DNA from: CAZQEZ01 sp964592475
GTDB taxonomy: Bacteria > Bacteroidota > Bacteroidia > Cytophagales > Cyclobacteriaceae
Direction: 5' to 3'
Length of the DNA: 5,859 nucleotides
Assembly (NCBI GenBank): GCA_964592475.1
Contig: CAZQEZ010000223.1
Coordinates: 1-5,859, forward strand
The notes beneath the pieces are model-generated. The model was given only the letters and a program-made list of their open reading frames with translations. It ran no database searches and had not been told where the DNA came from. A program made the position numbers and the translations under genes. How positions within the stretch are numbered: the stretch's first letter is position 1; each line of letters opens with the position of its first letter. Below, one piece after another: positions 1 to 5,859 of the stretch.

Positions 1-50
1 TCTAGCTATCTAGAACGCCGCACGCTACTCCGATCCGTGTCCTCTCCTCG
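1..50. other. GC-rich terminal segment, possible foreign or artefactual junction
   Basis: This segment is about 58% G+C by hand count (29 of 50), against 38% in the next 50 bases and about one third elsewhere. It carries a TCTAGA hexamer at 9-14. In the frame of the downstream kinase it contains a TAG at 3-5 and then encodes residues unlike a PAS domain, whereas kinase-like coding begins around 51-60. I infer that it is not part of the native kinase gene, for example linker, chimeric read or mis-assembly sequence at a contig end. A real rearrangement joining another gene is also possible. No function is claimed for it. Confidence 0.45.
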
Positions 51-1004
51 AAGCGGTGGAAAATTCTGGAAGGTAATCCAGAGGAGCATTACAATATTTT
101 TGATAAATTATTTACCTCGGATGACAAAAAGCAATTTATCAAACTACTTTCCCTGCATGGTTTTATTGAAAAACTTGAATTAAAAATAGTACGACATAAA
201 AAAGATGTTTGGTACCTTATCAATGGCAATTTTATTTCCGATGAGGGCATTTTAGAATTGTCAATGCTTGACATTACCGAAAATCAAAACAGCATTGATG
301 AATTAAAAAAATTAAACAACGAATTGGATAAGTTTGTCTATCATTCCTCTCACGATTTACGCTCTCCATTAAAATCATTGCTAGGACTAATTAATATTTT
401 GCGCAAAGAAAATGATGCAAAAGGACGTGAAAACTGCATGAATATGATGGAGAAAAGCATATATCGTTTAGAAAAATTAGTAAACGATTTGCTTATGCTT
501 TCCAGAAATAACAGGATAGAGAACACTTACGAAGAAACAGACCTGGGCAATGAAATAAATGATACGCTTTCTGACTTTTCTCACATGAAAGGTTTTGAAG
601 GTTTAAAAATTGATCAAGAAATCAATCAATCAGTTCCATTTATAACAGATGTTACCCGCTTAAAAATAATTTTAAGCAACTTATTATCCAATTCAATCAA
701 GTACCGAAGCTTTCACAGAGATCAATCTTTTATAAAAATTTCGGCCAATGTAGATAAGGATAAAACCAAAATCAACATTGAAGATAATGGTATTGGGATA
801 TCCCAATCTAAACAAGACAACGTGTTTGATATGTTCTACAGGGCCTCAGAAAGTAGTGAAGGTAGTGGCCTGGGGCTTTACATAGTTAAAAACGTGGTTG
901 AAAAAATGAAAGGTTCCATCAGTATGCAATCAGAAGAGCAAAAAGGAACCAAATTTTTAATAGAGCTACCCAATCATATTAATGGTACAGTCAATCATTC
1001 CTAA
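51..1004 (+). CDS. PAS-type sensor histidine kinase, 5' truncated
   Basis: This is the C-terminal part of a two-component sensor kinase, which autophosphorylates on His and passes phosphate to a response regulator. The frame is open from base 6. The first usable start codon is TTG at 258 (then ATG at 264), but nucleotides about 60-280 already encode a PAS-like segment ending in LDITE, so the true start lies outside the window. Numbering from the TTG: a short helical linker (about 12-27); the H box SSHDLRSPL with phospho-acceptor His32 (codon 351-353); the N box NLLSNSIKY from Asn141; the G1 box DNGIG at 176-180; an F-box-like DMFYR at 191-195; and the G2 box GSGLGL at 202-207. The HATPase domain is complete and the protein ends normally at TAA. 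No membrane segment is visible in the retained part. No response regulator is adjacent, so the partner is unknown. The family is certain; the input signal is not. Confidence 0.88.
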   Translation, partial: KRWKILEGNPEEHYNIFDKLFTSDDKKQFIKLLSLHGFIEKLELKIVRHKKDVWYLINGNFISDEGILELSMLDITENQNSIDELKKLNNELDKFVYHSSHDLRSPLKSLLGLINILRKENDAKGRENCMNMMEKSIYRLEKLVNDLLMLSRNNRIENTYEETDLGNEINDTLSDFSHMKGFEGLKIDQEINQSVPFITDVTRLKIILSNLLSNSIKYRSFHRDQSFIKISANVDKDKTKINIEDNGIGISQSKQDNVFDMFYRASESSEGSGLGLYIVKNVVEKMKGSISMQSEEQKGTKFLIELPNHINGTVNHS

Positions 1005-1031
1005 AGGCTTTGAAAATTATTAAAAGTCCGC

Positions 1032-1064
1032 TTTGATAAGCTTGCAAATTTTATTGTAATTTTA
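1032..1064 (+). promoter_or_regulatory. weak candidate Bacteroidota-type promoter
   Basis: A TTTG at 1032-1035 is followed 21 bases later by TAATTTTA at 1057-1064. This resembles the Bacteroidota pattern of a -33 TTTG and a -7 TAnnTTTG, with the last base mismatched. It would place transcription start near 1070, about 20 bases before the ATG of the GT-C gene. In AT-rich DNA such matches arise easily by chance. The main support is position, in the only gap between the kinase and the glycosyltransferase unit. Confidence 0.25.
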
Positions 1065-1091
1065 CCCCCTCACTTTTATTCAACTAAAGCG

Positions 1092-2723
1092 ATGAGTAGC
1101 AAAAACAAAACAACAACTTCTATTAATCAAGATGCTGAATTAAAAACATCTAAAAAGCAAAAGCAAATTTTAGCTTTAAGTCTGGTATTAACTACTGTAT
1201 TGGGGTTTCTTTTTTTTGATGCTAACGTGAGCACAGGTGGTGATGACGCACTCTATATCCAGAGAGCTTATGATTTTATACATAAAGGAGCATGGCCCGA
1301 ATTTCAAGGGCCACTTTATCCCATTTTTATATCTATTTTCACTTATGTTTTTGGCATCAATTTATTTGTGCTCAAAGTAGTCTCCTTATTGGCTACGTTA
1401 GGGTTTCTGTATTTTTTCTACCAAACCTTTAAATACGTACTTCCAAAATTTTTATTGGTAGGGTCTTTATTTATTTTTGCTATAAATGCTTCTCTACTTT
1501 ATTATGCCAGCCAAACGTACAATGAAGCCTTTTTTTTGTTCATGCAAATGGCCTTCATCTACCTGTTTAAAATAAAGATTTTAGATGATTGGAGAGATTA
1601 TCAATGGAATGATTACAAGAAGTTTATCATTATCGCTTTATTTTTAATTCTTTTATTTTTGACTAAAACGGTAGCTATTGCAGCCCTGCCCGCTGTTTTG
1701 TTTTTCTTTTCGTTTTATAAAAAATTCAAAGCCGCTATGCTCACTTTAGGAGCATTCTTTTTGCTTTTCCTTGCTTATCAAGCTACTAAGCAATTTATAT
1801 TTACTTCAGAGGGTTTACAAATGAGCTCACAAGGAAGTTCATTGTTATTACAAAACCCTTACGACCCTTCTCAAGGAAAAGAGGATATCAGTGGTTTCCT
1901 CACTAGGTTTTTCACCAATAGCAATCAATACATTTCACAGCAGTTTTATAAATTTTTGGGGTTAAGGGCTGATAAATATGTGCTTCCCAACTACACTTTT
2001 CTAACCTTTTTTACTTTCGTTCTATTTTTTGCTGGCATGTACTTCTTCTATCGTAACAGTCGTACCGAGTTTTTTCTGGGTATGTACCTGTTAATCATTT
2101 TAGGAGCTACTTTTATAGTACTTCAAGCCCTATGGAACCAAGAAAGATTAATTGTACCATTTGCCCCGCTTGCCATAGTGTTTTTATTACATACTATTTA
2201 TGGATATTTATCTAAATACAAGATTGGCAATGCAAAAACAATAAGCATGATATTAGTGAGTATTTTGCTAGTTGCAGGCTCAATAAAAACTTTAGGAAAA
2301 CTGCCCAACAAAGTAGATCAAATAATGTCTTACATCGATGGCAACCGCCTGCAATCCTTTTCACCCGATTGGCAACATTATATTGAAATGTGTCAATATT
2401 CTGCAAATAATTTGCCTGAAGGTTCTTTAACGGCAGTACGTAAACCGGGAATTGCATTTATTTACGCCGGAGGTCATAAGTTTTACGGAATATATCGGGT
2501 GGAAAGCAATGACCCGGAGGTGCTTTATCAAAAATTAAAGGATGCGGGAGTAACGCATGTAATTGTTGCCAGTTTGCGTTTGGTACCTGAGCAAAATACC
2601 GGCAGAGTAATCACCACTATTAGAAAATATTTAGGACTGGTAAGACAAAAGTATCCGGAAAAATTACAAGCAATTCATAAAATAGGGGAAGAAGAACCCG
2701 CGTATTTATTTGAGTTGAAATAA
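1092..2723 (+). CDS. GT-C fold (GT39/ArnT-like) membrane glycosyltransferase
   Basis: A 543-residue integral membrane protein. Enzymes of this type transfer a sugar from a polyprenyl-phosphate carrier to an acceptor on the outer face of the cytoplasmic membrane. A Lys-rich cytoplasmic N-terminus precedes a first helix at about 26-42. The first outer loop carries the hallmark acidic pair Asp51-Asp52 in GGDDALYI, followed by GPLYP at 73-77. About ten more hydrophobic helices follow up to about residue 398, with the NEAFF motif at 144-148 and an Arg-containing ERLIVPFAPL segment at 351-360 typical of the family. Residues about 400-543 form a soluble tail, probably extracytoplasmic, containing a GVTHVIV stretch often seen in these proteins. 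The ATG at 1092 is the natural start just before the Lys-rich tail and helix 1. It is likely co-transcribed with the fusion gene 12 bp downstream. The sugar and acceptor cannot be read from sequence. Confidence 0.82.
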   Translation: MSSKNKTTTSINQDAELKTSKKQKQILALSLVLTTVLGFLFFDANVSTGGDDALYIQRAYDFIHKGAWPEFQGPLYPIFISIFTYVFGINLFVLKVVSLLATLGFLYFFYQTFKYVLPKFLLVGSLFIFAINASLLYYASQTYNEAFFLFMQMAFIYLFKIKILDDWRDYQWNDYKKFIIIALFLILLFLTKTVAIAALPAVLFFFSFYKKFKAAMLTLGAFFLLFLAYQATKQFIFTSEGLQMSSQGSSLLLQNPYDPSQGKEDISGFLTRFFTNSNQYISQQFYKFLGLRADKYVLPNYTFLTFFTFVLFFAGMYFFYRNSRTEFFLGMYLLIILGATFIVLQALWNQERLIVPFAPLAIVFLLHTIYGYLSKYKIGNAKTISMILVSILLVAGSIKTLGKLPNKVDQIMSYIDGNRLQSFSPDWQHYIEMCQYSANNLPEGSLTAVRKPGIAFIYAGGHKFYGIYRVESNDPEVLYQKLKDAGVTHVIVASLRLVPEQNTGRVITTIRKYLGLVRQKYPEKLQAIHKIGEEEPAYLFELK

Positions 2724-2735
2724 AGAAGAGAGAAA
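2723..2735 (+). promoter_or_regulatory. purine-only spacer acting as possible ribosome binding site
   Basis: All 13 bases from the last base of the upstream stop codon to the GTG are A or G. The tract may serve as a weak ribosome binding site. It supports the GTG at 2736 as the start, because no in-frame ATG occurs near the beginning of the methyltransferase domain. Translational coupling with the upstream gene is also possible at this distance. Confidence 0.3.
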
Positions 2736-4148
2736 GTGAATAGCAGAACAGTAGAAATATTAAATCATTTTGAAAAGTTAGCTCCTACCTATAGCAAGTA
2801 TCGAAAAAGGTTTAATTATTATTGGAAAGATATAGTTCATTATTGTAATTACTTTATCCATGAAGAACAAAGTGTAATTGAGATAGGCTGTGGAAATGGA
2901 GATACCCTTAGTCAATTAAAAGGAACTAAGAAAACCGGCATTGACCTAAGCCCGGCAATGATAAGAGAGGCAAAGCAGAAGCATCCCGATTTGGATTTTA
3001 GGGTAATGAATGCCGAAAATTTATATATTGACGAAAAATATGATGTAATAGTTCTTTCCAATGTAGTTGGTTACCTTGACAATGTGCTCAATGTATTGAA
3101 TTCAATGAGAAATATTTGTCATGACAACACCAAAATAATTCTCAATACTTATAATTACTTTTGGGAGCCTTTTTTAAATTTTGCAGAAAATATTGGTTTA
3201 AAAAAGAAAAGCCCACGGCAAAACTGGTTATCGAAAACTGATATTACCAATCTTTTATTTATCGCGGGATTTGAATCTTACCGTTATACCCGCCGGATTT
3301 TGCTACCCATGTATATCCCGTTAGTTTCCAGTTTCATCAATAAGTTTATTGGACGGCTACCCATTTTCAATAACTTGTGTCTCAACCAATTTGTATTTGC
3401 CCGCCTGCTTGAAAAAGAAGAGAAAAAGCAATGTAGCGTGAGTATTGTAATACCTGCTAGAAATGAACAAGGCAATATAGAAGATGCAATAATTCGAATG
3501 CCTGCATTTGGTAGCAGACAGGAAATAATTTTTATAGAAGGTGGATCGAAAGACGATACATGGAAAAGGATACAAGAAATAAAAGAAAAATACAGCGACA
3601 GAGAAATCAAAATTGATCAGCAAAAAGGAAAAGGCAAAGGTGACGCGGTTAGGCTTGGTTTTGATATTGCCACCGGCGATATTTTAATGATTCTTGATGC
3701 AGACCTGACCGTACCGCCTGAAGACCTTAAGTTATTTTATGAAGCACTAGCTTCCGGCAAAGGAGATTTTATCAATGGCTCCAGATTAGTTTACCCTATG
3801 GAAAAAGGAGCGATGCGTTTTTTAAACCAACTTGGCAATAAATTTTTCAGCATTATGTTTAGCTGGATGCTCGAACAACCTATCAAAGACACTCTTTGCG
3901 GAACAAAAGTCATCTTCAAACATGATTATTTAAAGCTGCTAAAAAACCGATCTTTTTTTGGTGATTTTGACCCATTTGGAGACTTCGATTTAATATTCGG
4001 CGCTTACAAACTTAATTTAAAGATTATAGATCTACCGATAAGATATCGTGAACGGGTGTACGGAACTACTAACATCTCTCGATTTAGTCACGGATTTTTG
4101 TTGTTGAAAATGGTTGCCTATGCTGCCCGTAAAATAAAGTTCAGATAG
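2736..4148 (+). CDS. fused SAM-dependent methyltransferase / GT2 glycosyltransferase
   Basis: A 470-residue two-domain, probably cytoplasmic protein. Residues about 1-185 form a class I methyltransferase: an N-terminal HFEKLAPTYSKYR segment, SAM-binding motif I EIGCGNG at 49-55, the acidic Asp70 in GIDLS, and LSNVVGYL at 107-114. Residues about 234-470 are a GT-A fold family 2 glycosyltransferase of the dolichol/polyprenyl-phosphate sugar synthase type: VSIVIPARNE at 234-243, EGGSKDDT at 268-275, KGKGDAVRLGF at 299-309, the metal/nucleotide-sugar motif DADL at 321-324, DTLCGTK at 385-391, and an Arg-rich YRERVYGTTNISRF at 437-450. No C-terminal membrane helices are evident. The GTG start is preferred because the methyltransferase N-terminus begins immediately, and an in-frame TAA lies 15 bases upstream. 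It follows the GT-C gene by 12 bp, so it may supply that enzyme's lipid-linked sugar donor. Similar methyltransferase-GT2 fusions exist in bacteria. Methyl acceptor and sugar are unknown. Confidence 0.85.
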   Translation: MNSRTVEILNHFEKLAPTYSKYRKRFNYYWKDIVHYCNYFIHEEQSVIEIGCGNGDTLSQLKGTKKTGIDLSPAMIREAKQKHPDLDFRVMNAENLYIDEKYDVIVLSNVVGYLDNVLNVLNSMRNICHDNTKIILNTYNYFWEPFLNFAENIGLKKKSPRQNWLSKTDITNLLFIAGFESYRYTRRILLPMYIPLVSSFINKFIGRLPIFNNLCLNQFVFARLLEKEEKKQCSVSIVIPARNEQGNIEDAIIRMPAFGSRQEIIFIEGGSKDDTWKRIQEIKEKYSDREIKIDQQKGKGKGDAVRLGFDIATGDILMILDADLTVPPEDLKLFYEALASGKGDFINGSRLVYPMEKGAMRFLNQLGNKFFSIMFSWMLEQPIKDTLCGTKVIFKHDYLKLLKNRSFFGDFDPFGDFDLIFGAYKLNLKIIDLPIRYRERVYGTTNISRFSHGFLLLKMVAYAARKIKFR

Positions 4149-4983
4149 GTAGTGCTATAATATCCGTTGTGCCTTGACTAGGGATTTGTCTTTTATAATT
4201 AGATTGTGTGATCTTTTTATTATTTTGGGCATTAATGAGCTGGTAGTTAAAGTATGAAAAAAAATCATGATAAAACTGAAATGAAATTCCCTTTTCTTCC
4301 ATAATGTATAGTCCTATTTCAAAAATTATTTTAGGACGATAATTTTTTATAGTTTCTTTTGCCCCAGCCAGTATTTTATGCTCGTGTCCGTCAGTATCAA
4401 TTTTAATCAATTGTAGATTTTTTACCTGGTTCTCCTGGCTAAAGCTATCTAAAGTGGTAGTTCCAATTCCTTGCGATGGTTGTTCCTTTCCCATATGAAC
4501 AGGATGCCGATTATCAGCATCTTTAATAGAGTCAATTCGCCAACTTGAATATACTTTTTCCTGATAGTTGATTTGTGAATGATCAGATAGAAAAGTCTTC
4601 TGCAAAAGAATTTTTTTTGCCAGAACGGGATTGAGCTCTAGATTGCGCTCCAACTTTGCAAAAGCATAATCCGTGGGCTCAAATGCATAAACCTTTCCAT
4701 TATCTCCTAATCGGTCGGCATATTTTAGCGACATTAGTCCAAAATTAGCTCCTACATCATATATTGTAGCATCATTATCTACATGTAGTAAAGGATTATC
4801 AGAAACATGTGATTGAAAATTACCAAACAAAAACAGTGAAAGATCAAGCCCCTCTCTCAAATCTATGGAATAGTTAATTCCTTTGCGGTTTATCTGCCTT
4901 TGATCCTGGCGAAAAAATAGCTTTACGAGCTTATAAAGCCAATGGGCAAAAAATATCTTAATTTTAGTTACTGCAATAGTCAT
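4141..4983 (-). CDS. FkbM family SAM-dependent methyltransferase
   Basis: A 280-residue protein of the FkbM family, whose members generally O-methylate sugars or secondary metabolites; many sit in polysaccharide loci. After a basic, amphipathic N-terminus (about 5-25) that could associate with the membrane, SAM motif I reads YDVGANFG at 75-82, then YAFEP at 99-103. TTTLDSF at 175-181 is the family's usual segment before the KIDTDGHE motif at 194-201, followed by ILAGA and RPKIIFEIG at 216-224. The C-terminus TTDIIALPI is also typical. Length is normal and no key motif is missing. The ATG lies 31 bp downstream of the ceramidase-like gene on the same strand in an A/T-only-like spacer without a clear Shine-Dalgarno site, suggesting an operon. 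Its 3' end overlaps the convergent fusion gene by 8 bp. The substrate is not readable; a glycan or glycolipid is a guess from context. Confidence 0.87.
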   Translation of the reverse strand: MTIAVTKIKIFFAHWLYKLVKLFFRQDQRQINRKGINYSIDLREGLDLSLFLFGNFQSHVSDNPLLHVDNDATIYDVGANFGLMSLKYADRLGDNGKVYAFEPTDYAFAKLERNLELNPVLAKKILLQKTFLSDHSQINYQEKVYSSWRIDSIKDADNRHPVHMGKEQPSQGIGTTTLDSFSQENQVKNLQLIKIDTDGHEHKILAGAKETIKNYRPKIIFEIGLYIMEEKGISFQFYHDFFSYFNYQLINAQNNKKITQSNYKRQIPSQGTTDIIALPI

Positions 4984-5014
4984 TTACAAAAATAATAAAA
5001 ATAATATCTTGTTT

Positions 5015-5722
5015 TTAAGCGGAGCGTTTAGTTTCCTGTTTTTTCGTAATTATATAGCTCCTATAAAAATAAATGTAATCACCTATAAAAAAAGCACCAA
5101 TCGCCGTAAAAGCATGCCAGAGAAAATGAGTACCCATAGGTATAAATTTAGCCATATAAGTATCAAGCTCTCGAAAAGCTAAGCCCACTAGAAAAAACAA
5201 TATGGCTAAGTAGACGATACCAGCTTTTTCGTAGTCTGTTCTTCTTAAAATAATCAGGAGCGGAATAAAAATATTAAGACCAATAATAAAATAGCTAATA
5301 TTGATCGATAAAGGAGGCTGAATAAAGCGATTGATCAGCAACTGAAGAATATACACAGGAATGATAACTCCAAAAATAGCTTTCCACCAGTGATCAAATA
5401 CTTTAGTCCAAAAGAATATGCTCACCGCCAACGTAAGTATAGCAATCGGCAATACATCCATTAATAATAATAATTGAGAGGAGCGAAAAGTATGATATAA
5501 TGTACTTCCAATACCACCCAGTAATAATAATGGAATACTAAAAGTAAGAAAAGGATAACTTCCGTACTTGCCTTTCAACTTCATGAACCAATAAATCGCG
5601 GGAATCAAGTAAAACAATGAAGATAGCGCATTCCAGGGCTCAGCAATGATTGCATCTAAATTGGTTTCAGCGTATACGGGGCCTCCATCTAAAGGCGCAT
5701 TGGCAATTAGCAACAAGATCAT
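5015..5722 (-). CDS. ceramidase-like seven-helix membrane hydrolase (CREST superfamily)
   Basis: A 235-residue, highly hydrophobic protein with about seven membrane segments. The motifs match the alkaline ceramidase/CREST pattern, known as intramembrane zinc-dependent amide hydrolases: an AEPWNALS segment at 27-34 at the start of helix 1; GIGSTLYH at 71-78 carrying Ser74-area and His77-area residues in the S-x3-H arrangement (Ser73, His77); LLMDVLP at 86-92 with Asp89; and HFLWH with His199 and His203 in the final helix. By analogy with human ACER3, the three His would bind zinc, with Ser and Asp completing the active site. The N-terminal calcium-site region is only partly similar (Glu19, Asn21, Glu28). 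ATG 5722 is the only standard start after the upstream in-frame stop. It leads a likely operon with the FkbM gene. Substrate may be a ceramide-like or other acyl-amide lipid; this is inferred from family only. Confidence 0.8.
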   Translation of the reverse strand: MILLLIANAPLDGGPVYAETNLDAIIAEPWNALSSLFYLIPAIYWFMKLKGKYGSYPFLTFSIPLLLLGGIGSTLYHTFRSSQLLLLMDVLPIAILTLAVSIFFWTKVFDHWWKAIFGVIIPVYILQLLINRFIQPPLSINISYFIIGLNIFIPLLIILRRTDYEKAGIVYLAILFFLVGLAFRELDTYMAKFIPMGTHFLWHAFTAIGAFFIGDYIYFYRSYIITKKQETKRSA

Positions 5723-5859
5723 ATTTCTTTTGAAATTATTTTGATTGGCTAAATTACTACTTTTTATTATTTTTTTTGTTCTATGTGGAATTGTGTGGAT
5801 AGTTGAATTTTAACTTTATAGTTTGTTATTGTATTATCTTCACAATCTTATCTACATAA
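5723..5859. other. AT-rich intergenic region upstream of the ceramidase-like gene
   Basis: No credible gene is seen in this 137-bp end of the window. It should hold the promoter of the minus-strand pair, but only a poor match to TAnnTTTG (TAATTTAG on the minus strand near 5745-5752) was found. It contains a T8 tract at 5770-5777, the hexamer TGTGGA twice exactly 10 bp apart (5784 and 5794), and words resembling the DnaA box TTATCCACA: the complement of 5794-5802 (8 of 9), 5848-5856 (8 of 9) and 5834-5842 (7 of 9). Confidence 0.4.

Noticed and set aside
89..274. Minus-strand open frame of 61 codons inside the kinase 5' region
   Set aside because: It lies opposite PAS-coding sequence, has no recognisable domain and is explained as a shadow of the real frame.
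1005..1091. Possible terminator after the kinase gene
   Set aside because: No stable GC-rich stem followed by a T run could be found; only short A/T repeats are present.
1210..1537. Two T8 runs (1210-1217 and 1530-1537) in the GT-C gene as possible phase-variation tracts
   Set aside because: Both encode Phe-rich membrane helices in an AT-rich genome, the gene is intact, and eight bases is short for a phase-variable tract.
2212..2457. Minus-strand open frame of 81 codons inside the GT-C gene
   Set aside because: It is fully antisense to a well-supported gene, Cys/Leu-rich with no family features and no ribosome binding site.
3284..3623. Two overlapping minus-strand open frames inside the fusion gene
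   Set aside because: They overlap each other in different frames, span the linker and GT2 start on the other strand, and show biased Ser/Phe-rich composition typical of antisense shadows.
4141..5722. Idea that the whole locus is a capsule or O-antigen gene cluster
   Set aside because: Only two glycosyltransferase domains and an FkbM gene are present, with no flippase, polymerase, or nucleotide-sugar synthesis genes in the window, so this cannot be supported.

Overview
The window is AT-rich DNA (roughly one third G+C by eye). Its genes lack strong Shine-Dalgarno sites, and its protein families (PAS-type histidine kinase, GT-C glycosyltransferase, methyltransferase-GT2 fusion, FkbM methyltransferase, ceramidase-like membrane protein) are typical of Bacteroidota, probably a marine or soil Cytophagales-like lineage. 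The taxon is inferred from style and gene content only. No RNA genes, mobile elements, CRISPR arrays or convincing hairpin terminators were seen.

Layout. (1) Bases 1-50 are GC-rich and unlike the rest; they look like a foreign or artefactual end joined to the native sequence. (2) From about 51 to 1004 runs the C-terminal part of a PAS-type sensor histidine kinase that has lost its 5' end. (3) After an 87-bp gap with a weak promoter candidate comes a two-gene plus-strand unit: an integral-membrane GT-C glycosyltransferase (1092-2723) and, 12 bp later and in the same reading frame, a fused SAM-methyltransferase/GT2 glycosyltransferase starting at GTG (2736-4148). (4) Convergent to it, and overlapping it by 8 bp at the stop codons, is a minus-strand pair: a CREST/alkaline-ceramidase-like seven-helix membrane protein (5015-5722), transcribed first, then an FkbM-family methyltransferase (4141-4983), 31 bp apart. 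(5) The last 137 bp are a non-coding AT-rich tract with a few DnaA-box-like words.

How the genes may work together (inference). The GT2 half of the fusion resembles dolichol/polyprenyl-phosphate sugar synthases, which make the lipid-linked sugars that GT-C enzymes use outside the membrane. The plus-strand pair could therefore make a lipid-phosphate sugar and transfer it to an extracytoplasmic acceptor, with the fused methyltransferase modifying the lipid, sugar or acceptor. The minus-strand pair couples a probable membrane amide hydrolase of the ceramidase type with a methyltransferase. Bacteroidota commonly make sphingolipids, so a lipid or glycolipid tailoring role is plausible but unproven. 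The kinase shows no visible link to this locus.
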